DNA of 64,000 nucleotides from Brenneria nigrifluens DSM 30175 = ATCC 13028 (GCF_005484965.1 NZ_CP034036.1:3162001-3226000), one strand, 5' to 3'; shown: positions 37,352 to 45,753, counted from the stretch's first letter. Notes: generated by a model from the sequence alone, not told the origin. A program made the numbers and translations.

Positions 37352-37416
37352 CGACGGGAAACTCCCTTATTGTTGTAATCGGCGTTATCTAATGATGCAG
37401 GCGCTAATGTCCGGGG

Positions 37417-38634
37417 TCAGGCGGCGTCCGTTACGCCGCGCCGGCCGGCGAACTCGTCTTTGACTTCCTGCAACAGCCGGGCGTCCGTCAACAGGCGCAG
37501 CCCGCTGCGCGCCAGCACTTTCGCCCCGGCGATCAGCGCCGTGTAGCCCAGCGGCGAGTCGGCCGCTTCACGGAACGGCACGGTATGGCCGATCAGGTCG
37601 TCCGGGCCGATTTTGATGGTGGGATGTGCGGTGGGCACCGCGTGGCTGATATCGCCGGCGTCCGTCGAGCCGATACCCTGTTTGTCCGCCAGATCGACGC
37701 TTTCCCCCACCGCGGTAAACTCCTCCAGCAGTAACCCGTTCAGCCGATGGTTGATATTAAAATCACGCGGCCCGACCTGATGCTCGATCTTTACCATCGC
37801 CCCGGTCGCCAGCGCCACGCCCTCGGCAATGGCGCGAATGCGCGGTTCCAGCGCGATCACTTCCTCTCGGGTTTTGGCGCGAATGTAGTAATGGGCCGAG
37901 GCGTACTCCGGAATAACGTTCGGCGCCTGGCCGCCGTTGGTGATAATGCCGTGCACCCGCACGCCGTCGGGCAGTTGCTGGCGCAGCACGCTGATGCCGT
38001 TATACAGCAGCACCAGCGCATCCAGCGCGTTCACGCCTTTATGCGGCGCGCTGCCGGCGTGGGACGGCCTGCCGTAAAAATGGAAATAGAGATGATTGTT
38101 GGCCAGCGACGGGCCGGTGAGCCGCGTTTTGCCGGACGGATGCACCATCAGCGCGACGTCCACGTCCCGCAGAAAACCGTGCTCGACGAAGCGCGCCTTC
38201 ACATTGCCGTTCGGCCCGCCCTGGCCGCGCAGCCCGCCCTCTTCGGCCGGCGTGCCCAGCACCACCACGCGTCCGCCGGTCTCCTGGATAACCTCGGCGA
38301 GGGCCACCGCCGCCGCCACGCTGGTCACCCCGATAATGTTGTGGCCGCAGGCGTGGCCGATATCGATCAGCGCGTCGTATTCCGCCAGGAAGGCAATGGT
38401 CGGCCCCGGTTTACCGCTCTCCTTTAGCGCATAAAAGGCGGTTTCATGCCCCGCTACGTTGGAGGTGACCTGAAACTGATTTTTCGCCAGCAGCGTGGTG
38501 AGCAGCTTATTGGCGTAATATTCGTTATTGCCGGTTTCCGGATGGGCGTGAATATCCCTGGAGACGGTAATATACTCCTCGCTGTGTTTTTCGATGCTCT
38601 CTTCCAGTTGCGATAATAGTCTTGCCGCGCCCAT
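37417..38634 (-). CDS. M20 family amidohydrolase (AbgB/aminoacylase-like)
   Basis: 405 residues. IHAHPETGNNEYYA, GHACGHNIIG (about 93-102), GTPAEEGG and a dimerisation domain with RPSHAGSAPHKG place it in M20D (peptidase/aminoacylase, AbgB-like); the usual metal ligands Cys, His and Glu are present. Would hydrolyse an N-acyl amino acid or small amide in the cytoplasm. Its gene precedes the Opp-type importer by 65 bp on the same strand, so probably acts on the imported compound. Confidence 0.86.
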   Translation of the reverse strand: MGAARLLSQLEESIEKHSEEYITVSRDIHAHPETGNNEYYANKLLTTLLAKNQFQVTSNVAGHETAFYALKESGKPGPTIAFLAEYDALIDIGHACGHNIIGVTSVAAAVALAEVIQETGGRVVVLGTPAEEGGLRGQGGPNGNVKARFVEHGFLRDVDVALMVHPSGKTRLTGPSLANNHLYFHFYGRPSHAGSAPHKGVNALDALVLLYNGISVLRQQLPDGVRVHGIITNGGQAPNVIPEYASAHYYIRAKTREEVIALEPRIRAIAEGVALATGAMVKIEHQVGPRDFNINHRLNGLLLEEFTAVGESVDLADKQGIGSTDAGDISHAVPTAHPTIKIGPDDLIGHTVPFREAADSPLGYTALIAGAKVLARSGLRLLTDARLLQEVKDEFAGRRGVTDAA

Positions 38635-38770
38635 GTTTTTGTCACCACATTGTTAAAACAGTGGCTGATAGTTAACGCGGAGCGGGTGGGAAATAAAAAC
38701 ATCGATTTTTGCTTTCTATATGCTTTTTTTAATTAACGTGTCGCCGTCGTTATGCCCGCGGGCCGCGCAC

Positions 38771-39775
38771 TCAGGCAACGCTTTTCAATTCACGGATTAT
38801 ATCGCCCAACAGCCGGTGCAGCCGCTCCCGATGACCGGAGCGCGCCGCGGGCGAACCGGCGTCCGAGGTCATGACCACGGTCAGCGCCAGCCGGGGCACG
38901 ATATAGAGCATCTGGCCGCCATAGCCCCAGGCGTACTCCACCGCTTCATCCGCGATGCGCGTCTGGAACCAGCCATAGCCATAACCGTCGCCGGTATAAG
39001 GCGATTGCGTGCGTGAGCGCCAGGACTCGGTAATCCACGCCGGCGATATTAATCGGTTGCCTGCCGGCGTAACGCCCCCGGCGCGGTAGAGCTCGCCAAA
39101 GGCCAGCAGCGAACGCGGGCTCATCGCCATCTCGTTGCCGCCCAGATAAATTCCCTGCGGATCGCGCGACCAGCCGGCGATGGCGAAACCGTCCAGCGGC
39201 CCAAGCCAGTCGCGCGCCAGTTGCAAGGTGGTGCGTCCGGTTTGGCGGGTAAGGATTGCCGACAGCAAATGCGTTGAACCGGTGGAATAAATCATCCGTC
39301 CGCCGGGATCGTCGTCAAAGGGGCGGGCCAGCGCCGCGCGAACCCAGTTACGGCTGTTGGCCCAGGCTCCGTACCCCGCCCCCGAGGTAGACGCCAATCC
39401 GGCCTGCATGGACAGCAGATGACCGATGGTTATGCGGTTTATGCGGGGATCGGGATTGGCGGGAAGATCGTCGGCAAGCAGCGGCGCCACCGCTTGATCG
39501 GTTCCCGCAAGAATGCCTTTGTCGATAGCGATGCCGACCAGCGCCGATATCACCGACTTCGAGGCTGATTTGATATTGGTGACCGCCGTCGTGGTGTGTC
39601 CGCGGTAGCCCCGCTCGGCCAGGATTTGGCCGTCTCTGGCGATAATCACCGTTTCAAGGGGCGTAATCGCCTCCGCCTCATCGAGAAGCCGGGTGACGGA
39701 CTCAGCCGGCTGCGCCGCATAGGCGCCGAGCGATAAAAAAAGCAGGGCGATAGCGGACGCGGCAACCCCGCGCAT
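38771..39775 (-). CDS. serine hydrolase, class C beta-lactamase family
   Basis: 334 residues from the ATG at 39775, which gives a good signal peptide (AIALLFLSLGAYA then AQPA); a start 16 codons earlier is possible. Ser-x-x-Lys motif SASK (about 70-73) and a Tyr motif YSTGSTHLLSA match the 6-aminohexanoate-dimer hydrolase/EstB branch, not true AmpC. Exported esterase or amidase of unknown substrate. Confidence 0.8.
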   Translation of the reverse strand: MRGVAASAIALLFLSLGAYAAQPAESVTRLLDEAEAITPLETVIIARDGQILAERGYRGHTTTAVTNIKSASKSVISALVGIAIDKGILAGTDQAVAPLLADDLPANPDPRINRITIGHLLSMQAGLASTSGAGYGAWANSRNWVRAALARPFDDDPGGRMIYSTGSTHLLSAILTRQTGRTTLQLARDWLGPLDGFAIAGWSRDPQGIYLGGNEMAMSPRSLLAFGELYRAGGVTPAGNRLISPAWITESWRSRTQSPYTGDGYGYGWFQTRIADEAVEYAWGYGGQMLYIVPRLALTVVMTSDAGSPAARSGHRERLHRLLGDIIRELKSVA

Positions 39776-39881
39776 CCTGTCGGAACATAATCGAGTGCGG
39801 CACTGTTGCCTATGCCTGCGCATCCGCTTCCCCTCTGTAACAGAGCCGATAGTGTATTGCCCCAGAATGCCTAATTATGGG

Positions 39882-41243
39882 CTAACCACCAATCGGTTCG
39901 CCGCTGGCGATCCGCATCCGTCCCGCATAGATTTTCCCCCAGGCAAGACCCAGAATAGCCGCGGTCAACGAACCCAACAGCACGCCCAGTTTGGCGGCGC
40001 CCAGTTGATTGTCGCTGGAGAACGCCAGCATGGCGATAAAAATCGACATGGTAAATCCGATCCCGCCCAGCAGCCCGATCAGCGCCACCCCGCCCCACGA
40101 CACATCGGGAGGCAGTTTGCATAATCCCAGCCGTACCGTCAGCCAGCTTACGGCGATAATGCCCAGAGGTTTGCCCAGCACCAGCCCCGCCATCACGCCG
40201 ATCATCACCCAGTGGGCGCCTTCGGCGGAGAGATTGACGCCATCGACGCTTACCCCGGCGTTGGCGAGCGCAAACAGCGGCATAATGAAAAAGGCGACCC
40301 AGGGGTGAAGCGCCATCTGCACGCTCATCACCGGCGGAAGCAGTTCGCGCCGGGCCACGCGCAGCTGTTTGAAAGGCCGCGACAGACTGTCCGCCGGTTT
40401 ATCCGGGTCCGTCAACTCATGGGTGATGCGTAAAATGTTGTCGCGCACGGACAGATGGCTGCGCGCGGGCAGCACCGGCGTAATAAGCCCCAGCACCACG
40501 CCCGCTATCGTCGGATGTATGCCCGTCATCCACAAGCCGCTCCAGATGACGACGCCCGGAATAAGATAGAGCGGAGCGGAGCGAATGCCGATTAACTGCA
40601 TACCGGCGACCAGCAGCACGCCGGCGCCGGCAATCGCCAACCCGCTATAGTCGAGCTGCGCGGAATAAAAGAGGGCGATCAGCACAATAGCGATAATGTC
40701 GTCGATGATCGCCAGCGTCAGCAAAAACACCCGGATGTTTCCGGGGATGGAGCGTCCCAGCAGCGCGAGAACGCCCACGGCAAAGGCGATATCGGTGGCG
40801 GTGGGCACCGCCCAGCCATGTTGCCGCGCCGGATCCTGGTTAAACAGGATATAGATGAACGCCGGGACGGCCACGCCGCCGAAAGCGGCAATGATAGGCA
40901 GCGCGGCCTGCCGGATATTGCTCAGCGCCCCGGCGTGAATTTCATATCTGATTTCCATGCCGACCACCAGAAAGAAGATCGTCATCAGCCCGTCGTTGAT
41001 CCAGAAATGGAGGGACTGGGAAAAGGCGAACGATCCGACGGCGAAGGAAAGCGGCGTATGCCATAACTGATGGTAGCTGGCGGCGAAGGGGGAATTGGCC
41101 CAGATTAAGGCGATGGCCGCGGCGGCCAATAATATGATGCCGCTGACGGATTCAATATGGGCAAAACGTTCTAATGTGGCGAAAGCGCGTTCGGCCAAAA
41201 GACGGACGGGCGGAATTTTACGCGGTGCAAAGTCGCGCTTCAT
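39882..41243 (-). CDS. nhaA: Na+/H+ antiporter NhaA
   Basis: 453-residue inner-membrane antiporter. The Asp pair in AIIDDIIAIVLIALFYS corresponds to the Na+/H+-binding Asp163-Asp164 of E. coli NhaA, and WAVPTATDIAFAVGVLALLG is the unwound-helix region. Longer than E. coli NhaA (388) because of N-terminal and central cytoplasmic extensions, as in the longer NhaA subfamily. Exchanges Na+ or Li+ for protons. Confidence 0.9.
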   Translation of the reverse strand: MKRDFAPRKIPPVRLLAERAFATLERFAHIESVSGIILLAAAAIALIWANSPFAASYHQLWHTPLSFAVGSFAFSQSLHFWINDGLMTIFFLVVGMEIRYEIHAGALSNIRQAALPIIAAFGGVAVPAFIYILFNQDPARQHGWAVPTATDIAFAVGVLALLGRSIPGNIRVFLLTLAIIDDIIAIVLIALFYSAQLDYSGLAIAGAGVLLVAGMQLIGIRSAPLYLIPGVVIWSGLWMTGIHPTIAGVVLGLITPVLPARSHLSVRDNILRITHELTDPDKPADSLSRPFKQLRVARRELLPPVMSVQMALHPWVAFFIMPLFALANAGVSVDGVNLSAEGAHWVMIGVMAGLVLGKPLGIIAVSWLTVRLGLCKLPPDVSWGGVALIGLLGGIGFTMSIFIAMLAFSSDNQLGAAKLGVLLGSLTAAILGLAWGKIYAGRMRIASGEPIGG

Positions 41244-41492
41244 AATATAAAAACTCCGCGTGGCGGCCCGACCGACGCATAATCATAACCTGCCTAACTG
41301 CGCTATACAGCCGACACCCGGTTGAAAATCTATCATGCTCCGGCATAGAAGGACAAGATCAGCCTTATCGCTGGTCAGGTCACAGTCCTCCTTTAAGCAA
41401 TTCCCGAATGCCCTTAGATACTGCTCTATTCCTTAAGCTCTCCGGATGAGTACCGGTTAAACGTACCGACCTGTCAACGGATCGCCCAGCTT

Positions 41493-41509
41493 TGCACCAA
41501 TCCGGAACA
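41493..41509. promoter_or_regulatory. candidate NtrC site (one perfect half)
   Basis: TGCACC-AATCC-GGAACA: left half is perfect for TGCACY-N5-RGTGCA, right half has two mismatches. Centred about 180 bp before the start expected from the sigma-54 promoter at 41654, a normal enhancer distance. Confidence 0.4.
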
Positions 41510-41653
41510 ACGCTGCTCCCAAGTGGCGCGTAAAGACCTCAGCGAAAATCCGCGGATTCGCTTTTTTCCTGGCGAACATCCTGGCGCGAATAGCAAGAAT
41601 ACCTCCAGAAATCAGCAACAAAAACATAACATCACAACAACACTAAATGCGAT

Positions 41654-41669
41654 TGGCGTGAATATTGCT
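41654..41669 (+). promoter_or_regulatory. sigma-54 promoter before the AraC-type regulator
   Basis: TGGC-GTGAATA-TTGCT: the GG and GC dinucleotides are 12 bp apart and both blocks match the RpoN consensus as well as the nac promoter does. Predicted start near 41680, about 128 bp before the regulator ATG. It would place the nitrile hydratase regulator under nitrogen control. Confidence 0.62.
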
Positions 41670-41807
41670 TACTTATCCCTTTAGCGGTTCCTGCATCGGA
41701 AATCCGTAGACGGTGATGTCTATCCCCATGTTCGGAACGTATGGTGTGTCCCTTTAAACCTTCAGCCGACACAGATTACGTGTCTCATAGTCGCCAGGAG
41801 CGCTGTC

Positions 41808-42755
41808 ATGAAATTCCAATATTCTACCCACGACATTGAAGCGCCACGGCGTTTCGAATACTGGAATGAGGTTGTCTGTCAGCACTGCATCCCAGCGGCC
41901 AGCGAATGTCTGGATCGCGCGCCGTTTGACGGTGAACTGGACGTGAGCCTTGTCGGCGCGGTCAGCATCAGCATGATGACTTCGCCCTGGCACCAATGGC
42001 GGCGAAGTTCGCAACACATCCGCACCGGTCCGGACGACGATCTGTGGCTCGGCTATATGAAGCATGGCGATGCCTACATCAGCCAGGGAGAACGGCGGGT
42101 ACATCTCCGCAGCGGCGATATCACGCTCTACGACGCCGCACGTCCCTTTGAATTCAGGCTGGCGCCGGAACAAATCTATCTGGTGCGGCTGCCGCGCCGC
42201 TCATTGCTTAGCCGTAGTCCGCATGCCGAACAGATGACGGCACGCATTATTGATCGGCAACGCCCCGGCGCGCAGGCCTTACGTTCAATGATCGAAGAAG
42301 CGGCGTTCACCAACTTCTCCGATCCGGACACCGCCGCACGCTACGGCAGCGCGATACTGGATGTTCTGTCGTTGACCATCGACGACTATCCGGACAAGCA
42401 CAGCTCGGCGGGGGAACGCGATCTCTATACGCGCCTGCTTTCCTACATCCGCGAGAATTTTTCCGATACCGAACTGAATCTGCATTCCCTGGCGCTGGCC
42501 CACCATGTCTCCGAGCGGACGGTGACGCGAGCCTTCGCCCGCCACAACCAGACGCCGATGGACGTAGTACGCATGACGCGTCTTCAGGCCAGCCATCGTG
42601 AGTTGGCGGAAGGGATGGCCGACAGCGTCACCCGCACCGCGCTGAACTGCGGATTTACCGACCTCTCGCATTTCAGCCGCGTCTTTCGCGCCACCTATGG
42701 CTACACGCCGCAAAGCCTGTTGTTACAAGCCCCACACGCCCATTCAGCACGTTGA
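41808..42755 (+). CDS. AraC-family regulator of the nitrile hydratase island
   Basis: 315 residues: N-terminal AraC-binding-like domain (about 1-190, FEYWNEVVCQHCIP) and C-terminal double helix-turn-helix (about 210-310, with LALAHHVSERTVTRAFARHN and FTDLSHFSRVFRATYGYTPQ). Related to FeaR/NhhC-type activators of amine, amide and nitrile genes. It is 290 bp upstream of the hydratase alpha gene. The 21-bp-spaced direct half-sites of the three repeated elements (42859, 45691, 47555) are the geometry AraC proteins bind, so it is their best candidate ligand. Inducer unknown; nitrile or amide is expected. Confidence 0.88.
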   Translation: MKFQYSTHDIEAPRRFEYWNEVVCQHCIPAASECLDRAPFDGELDVSLVGAVSISMMTSPWHQWRRSSQHIRTGPDDDLWLGYMKHGDAYISQGERRVHLRSGDITLYDAARPFEFRLAPEQIYLVRLPRRSLLSRSPHAEQMTARIIDRQRPGAQALRSMIEEAAFTNFSDPDTAARYGSAILDVLSLTIDDYPDKHSSAGERDLYTRLLSYIRENFSDTELNLHSLALAHHVSERTVTRAFARHNQTPMDVVRMTRLQASHRELAEGMADSVTRTALNCGFTDLSHFSRVFRATYGYTPQSLLLQAPHAHSAR

Positions 42756-42858
42756 TGCTCACTAACGTAACGACCTCCGCCCGGTTCGCAACTGATCCAC
42801 CGGCGCAGCCGTCTTCAGGCGGTCTGCGCGACATCCTGATGTTACAATCGCCCGGCGA

Positions 42859-42921
42859 TTGTCCATCCCGGCATAACGGATGTCCGGTTCAGCAAAGCAG
42901 CGGCGACGTAGCGGCTCTATG
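42859..42921 (+). promoter_or_regulatory. repeated operator-promoter element, copy 1 (nitrile hydratase)
   Basis: Half-sites TTGTCC (42859) and ATGTCC (42880) are 21 bp apart, TCC follows the first by one base, AACG precedes the second, and GCAAAGC sits at 42892-42898. Seventeen bp further is TCTATG (42916-42921), a candidate -10. 26 of the 40 positions 42859-42898 are the same in all three copies. Expected start near 42928, about 118 bp before the alpha-subunit ATG. Confidence 0.7.
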
Positions 42922-43045
42922 GTTTTCCTAAGACCAACGATGTCCCGGAAGGAGTGAAATATGACGACACGAGCATGTCAGATCCCCGGTTTGTTCGGCA
43001 CAAACCGCTCAGTTCTATCCCATGAAGATATTTTTGAGGTGCGGC

Positions 43046-43657
43046 ATGGCGCATGATCATGAACACACTGAACCGCCATCGGCTATCGCCCTGCGCGTCA
43101 AAGCGCTCGAATCACTGTTGACGGAAAAAGGATTAGTCGACCCCACAGCTCTGGATGAGTTGATCGACACCTATGAAAATCGGATTGGCCCCCGCAACGG
43201 CGCCCAGGTAGTGGCTAAAGCGTGGGCGGATCCGGATTACAAGGCGCGTTTACTGTCCGACGGCACCGCGGCGATTGCGGAACTGGGATTTTCCGGCGTA
43301 CAGGGTGAAGACATGCTGGTGGTCGAGAACACCCCGACGGTGCATAACGTCACCGTCTGTACCCTGTGCTCCTGCTATCCCTGGCCGACTCTCGGACTGC
43401 CGCCCATTTGGTATAAGTCCGCGCCTTATCGTTCCCGTATCGTTATCGATCCGCGCAGCGTGCTGGCGGAGTTCGGTCTGAATGTTCCCGCCAGTAAAGA
43501 AGTACGCGTCTGGGACAGCAGCGCGGAACTCCGCTATCTGGTTCTGCCCGAACGTCCGCGGGGCACCGATGGCTGGAGTGAAGCGCAATTGGCCGAACTC
43601 GTCACTCGGGATTCCATGATCGGCACAGGACTGGCCAAAACCCCGGATGGCGTCTAA
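43046..43657 (+). CDS. nhaS-like alpha: cobalt-type nitrile hydratase, alpha subunit
   Basis: 203 residues from ATG 43046 (GAGGT upstream; an in-frame ATG eight codons earlier lacks a site). Metal motif V-CTLCSC-YPWP with Cys105, Cys108, Cys110: threonine after the first cysteine marks the cobalt type (iron enzymes have CSLCSC). Two of the cysteines are oxidised to sulfinic and sulfenic acid in mature enzymes. Hydrates nitriles to amides in the cytoplasm. First gene of the operon. No symbol is firmly established for this lineage, so read the symbol field as descriptive only. Confidence 0.93.
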   Translation: MAHDHEHTEPPSAIALRVKALESLLTEKGLVDPTALDELIDTYENRIGPRNGAQVVAKAWADPDYKARLLSDGTAAIAELGFSGVQGEDMLVVENTPTVHNVTVCTLCSCYPWPTLGLPPIWYKSAPYRSRIVIDPRSVLAEFGLNVPASKEVRVWDSSAELRYLVLPERPRGTDGWSEAQLAELVTRDSMIGTGLAKTPDGV

Positions 43658-43678
43658 CCACAAGCGGAGAAAAACCAA

Positions 43679-43987
43679 ATGAACGGAATACACGATCTCG
43701 GCGGGATGCATGGGCACGGACCTGTGTTAACCGAAGCCGACGAGCCCTATTTTCACCACGAATGGGAGCGCAGAATATTCGCGCTGTTCATTGCCGCTTT
43801 CGGCGGAGGACACTTCAATGTCGATGAGTTCCGCCACGCCATGGAGCGCATGGAGCCGGCGCACTATCTGCTCGCCAGCTATTACGAGCACTGGCTGCAC
43901 GCCATTGAAACCCTGCTGACCGAAAAAGGCGTGATCACCCGCGCCGAACTCGAACACAGCCTGAACCAACTCAAAGGAGTCCGCTGA
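43679..43987 (+). CDS. nitrile hydratase beta subunit, N-terminal half as a separate protein
   Basis: 102 residues equivalent to the helical N-terminal domain of ordinary beta subunits: MNGIHDLGGMHGHGPV start, EFRHAMERMEPAHYL with the conserved Arg and Tyr near the active site, and YYEHWLHAIETLLTEKGVIT. It ends where the interdomain linker begins. Its last codons contain AAAGGAG, a ribosome site for the next gene, and its stop overlaps that ATG (TGATG, 43985-43989). So the beta chain is made as two coupled polypeptides, as in toyocamycin nitrile hydratase and thiocyanate hydrolase. Confidence 0.9.
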   Translation: MNGIHDLGGMHGHGPVLTEADEPYFHHEWERRIFALFIAAFGGGHFNVDEFRHAMERMEPAHYLLASYYEHWLHAIETLLTEKGVITRAELEHSLNQLKGVR

Positions 43988-44337
43988 TGCCGGTATTAAC
44001 CAAAGACATGGTGCCGCTGGTCGTCAAAACCGGCGCGTCCGCCCGCGTGGATCAGGTGGTCGAAGCCAGTTTCAAAGCCGGCGACCAGGTCCGGGCAAAG
44101 AACGTCAACCCGACGACGCACATCAGGCTGCCTCGCTACGTGCGCGGCAAAGTGGGAACCATCGAGTGCGATCATGGCGTCTTTGCCACGCCGGACGCCA
44201 TGGCTCACGGGTTGGGGGAAAAACCGCAACACGTCTATAGCGTGAGCTTCACAGCCGCCTCGCTATGGGGCGCCGACGTATCGCAGAACGATAAGGTTTA
44301 TATCGATCTCTGGGATAGCTATCTGGAGGAGGCGTGA
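43987..44337 (+). CDS. nitrile hydratase beta subunit, C-terminal half as a separate protein
   Basis: 116 residues equivalent to the SH3-like barrel domain of beta: FKAGDQVRAKNVNP, THIRLPRYVRGKVGTIECDH, PQHVYSVSFTAASLWG and DLWDSYLE. It opens with PVLTKDMV, matching the linker of fused beta chains. Together the halves (102 + 116) equal a normal beta length, so nothing is missing. Frame differs from the previous gene; start is coupled by TGATG and its own AAAGGAG. Confidence 0.9.
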   Translation: MPVLTKDMVPLVVKTGASARVDQVVEASFKAGDQVRAKNVNPTTHIRLPRYVRGKVGTIECDHGVFATPDAMAHGLGEKPQHVYSVSFTAASLWGADVSQNDKVYIDLWDSYLEEA

Positions 44338-44339
44338 AC

Positions 44340-44771
44340 ATGACGACCCGCATTGACTATGATACCGTTAGCCTGCCGCGCGATGAAGAAGGGCCGGTCT
44401 TTGAGCATCCCTGGCAGGCGCAGGTTTTTTCCCTCACGCTGCATCTGCATCAATCCGGTCTGTTCGCCTGGAGTGATTGGGTACAGATATTCAGCGACGA
44501 GATCAAAGCGTCGCCCGCGTTACCCGATGAAAGCGTGAATGAGGCCTACTACCGCCAATGGACGGCGGCGTTGGAAAAAATGGTCGCTTCTCTCGATCTG
44601 GCCGGCGCGGCGGACGTGGCCCACAGGACTGAAACGTGGCGACAGGCCTATCTCAATACGCCTCACGGACAGCCGGTGACCTTGCTCAACGCGGATTGTC
44701 CGCCAGCGCACGCCCACGACCATGCGCCAACTCGTGCGCCGGTGACCATCAGCCCGGCCTTCGCAGACTGA
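44340..44771 (+). CDS. nitrile hydratase activator (P14K/NhlE type)
   Basis: 143 residues from ATG 44340 (GGAGGAGG ahead; a GTG two codons earlier is possible). Homologous to the beta N-terminal domain (FEHPWQAQVFSLTLHLHQSG, FAWSDWVQIFSDEI, YYRQWTAALEKMV), as cobalt-type activators such as NhlE are. These carry the alpha subunit during cobalt insertion and cysteine oxidation, then exchange it into the mature enzyme. The tail CPPAHAHDHAP is rich in His and could bind cobalt (inference). Confidence 0.88.
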   Translation: MTTRIDYDTVSLPRDEEGPVFEHPWQAQVFSLTLHLHQSGLFAWSDWVQIFSDEIKASPALPDESVNEAYYRQWTAALEKMVASLDLAGAADVAHRTETWRQAYLNTPHGQPVTLLNADCPPAHAHDHAPTRAPVTISPAFAD

Positions 44772-44896
44772 CCATTAGCTGGACGCCGTCGTTTGAGACT
44801 GAATACTATTTGACGCTGAATACGGAGCTCCCTTCGCAGACGTCAGGCATAACACGCTAACTTAATCTTGCCGGAACACGGCACAGGAGAAATCAC

Positions 44897-45574
44897 ATGC
44901 ATATTGAACCCGGACTGGTAGAAGCCGGAAAGCTGTGGCTAAGTTATGCCACCGCGGCAGGCGTAGGCGCCTATACCTTGCGGCTGGCCGGTCAGGAACT
45001 GCGGGAACGGGGACCGACCTCGCTGCTGGCGCGTATTGTCGCCACCACCGCCCTGGTGTTCTGCTTCTTTGAAGTCATGCCGCACTACCCGATTGGCGTC
45101 TCAGAGGTACACTTCATTCTCGGCTCGACGCTATTTCTGATATTCGGCGCCGCGCCGGCGGCGTTTGGCCTGGCGTTGGGCCTGCTGATTCAAGGACTGC
45201 TGTTTGCGCCTTTCGACCTGCCGCAATACGGAATGAACGTCACGACATTACTGGTTCCGCTGTTCGCTTTGTCGGCGCTCGCCCGCCGCATCATCACGCC
45301 GGATACGCCGTATGTCGCCCTGCGCTATCGCCAGGCGTTGGCGCTCTCCACCGCCTATCAGGCCGGCATTGTAGTCTGGGTCGCTTTCTGGGCCTGTTAC
45401 GGCCAGGGCTTTTCAGCCGCCAATCTGTCAGGCATCCTCGCCTTCGGCGGCGCCTATATGTCCGTTATCATCGTCGAACCGCTGGTGGATCTCGCCGTGC
45501 TTGCTATAGCGAAAACCTTCAGCCGTCTGCAAGGCAGCAAGCTGCTCGAACGACGCCTCTATCAAACGGCATAA
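44897..45574 (+). CDS. CbiM-like cobalt transporter, solitary
   Basis: 225-residue membrane protein, about six spans. Starts MHIEPG; in CbiM proteins (MHIMEG) the N-terminal amine and His2 bind Co2+. FFEVMPHYPIGVSEVHFILGS matches the CbiM segment that supplies a further His ligand. CbiM is the substrate component of cobalt ECF importers, normally with CbiN, CbiQ and CbiO; none is here. Placed between the activator and the amidase, it most likely feeds cobalt to the hydratase. AGGAG ribosome site. Confidence 0.8.
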   Translation: MHIEPGLVEAGKLWLSYATAAGVGAYTLRLAGQELRERGPTSLLARIVATTALVFCFFEVMPHYPIGVSEVHFILGSTLFLIFGAAPAAFGLALGLLIQGLLFAPFDLPQYGMNVTTLLVPLFALSALARRIITPDTPYVALRYRQALALSTAYQAGIVVWVAFWACYGQGFSAANLSGILAFGGAYMSVIIVEPLVDLAVLAIAKTFSRLQGSKLLERRLYQTA

Positions 45575-45690
45575 AAGCCCCCCACCATCACCCGCCGCGC
45601 CATGCGCGGCGGTTTCACTATGTAAAACACGCATCCAAACCAGGCTAGCCGCCAAAACGCCATTCCGGGGAATGGTCGAGACTGTCGCCG

Positions 45691-45753
45691 TTGTCCTTCC
45701 TCGCACAACGAATGTCCCTCCAGGCAAAGCGACCGGAAAGCCGTCGTCTTATC
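45691..45753 (+). promoter_or_regulatory. repeated operator-promoter element, copy 2 (amidase)
   Basis: TTGTCC at 45691 and ATGTCC at 45712 (21 bp), CAACG before the second, and GCAAAGC at 45724-45730. A -10-like TCTTAT/CTTATC begins 16-17 bp later (45747-45753). Gives the amidase its own promoter about 90 bp before its ATG, separate from the hydratase operon. Confidence 0.7.

Larger units (their letters stand above)
41244..41807. other. 564-bp control region before the AraC-type regulator
   Basis: No gene recognised. It carries an NtrC-like half-dyad (41493) and a strong sigma-54 promoter match (41654). The first 250 bp are unexplained and could include decayed coding DNA. Confidence 0.5.

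Noticed and set aside
41716..41751. ATGTCTATCCC and GTGTCC near the AraC-type gene start as an autoregulatory copy
   Set aside because: Half-sites are 30 bp apart, not 21, and GCAAAGC is missing.
42919..42945. Possible fourth copy of the AraC-type element (ATGTCC at 42940 with CCAACG before it)
   Set aside because: The left half-site is ATGGTT, the AACG block is shifted by one base, there is no GCAAAGC downstream, and it would overlap the start predicted from copy 1.
43679..44337. Split beta subunit as a sequencing frameshift
   Set aside because: The second half has its own ribosome site, the TGATG overlap is a normal coupling signal, and the break falls exactly in the linker.
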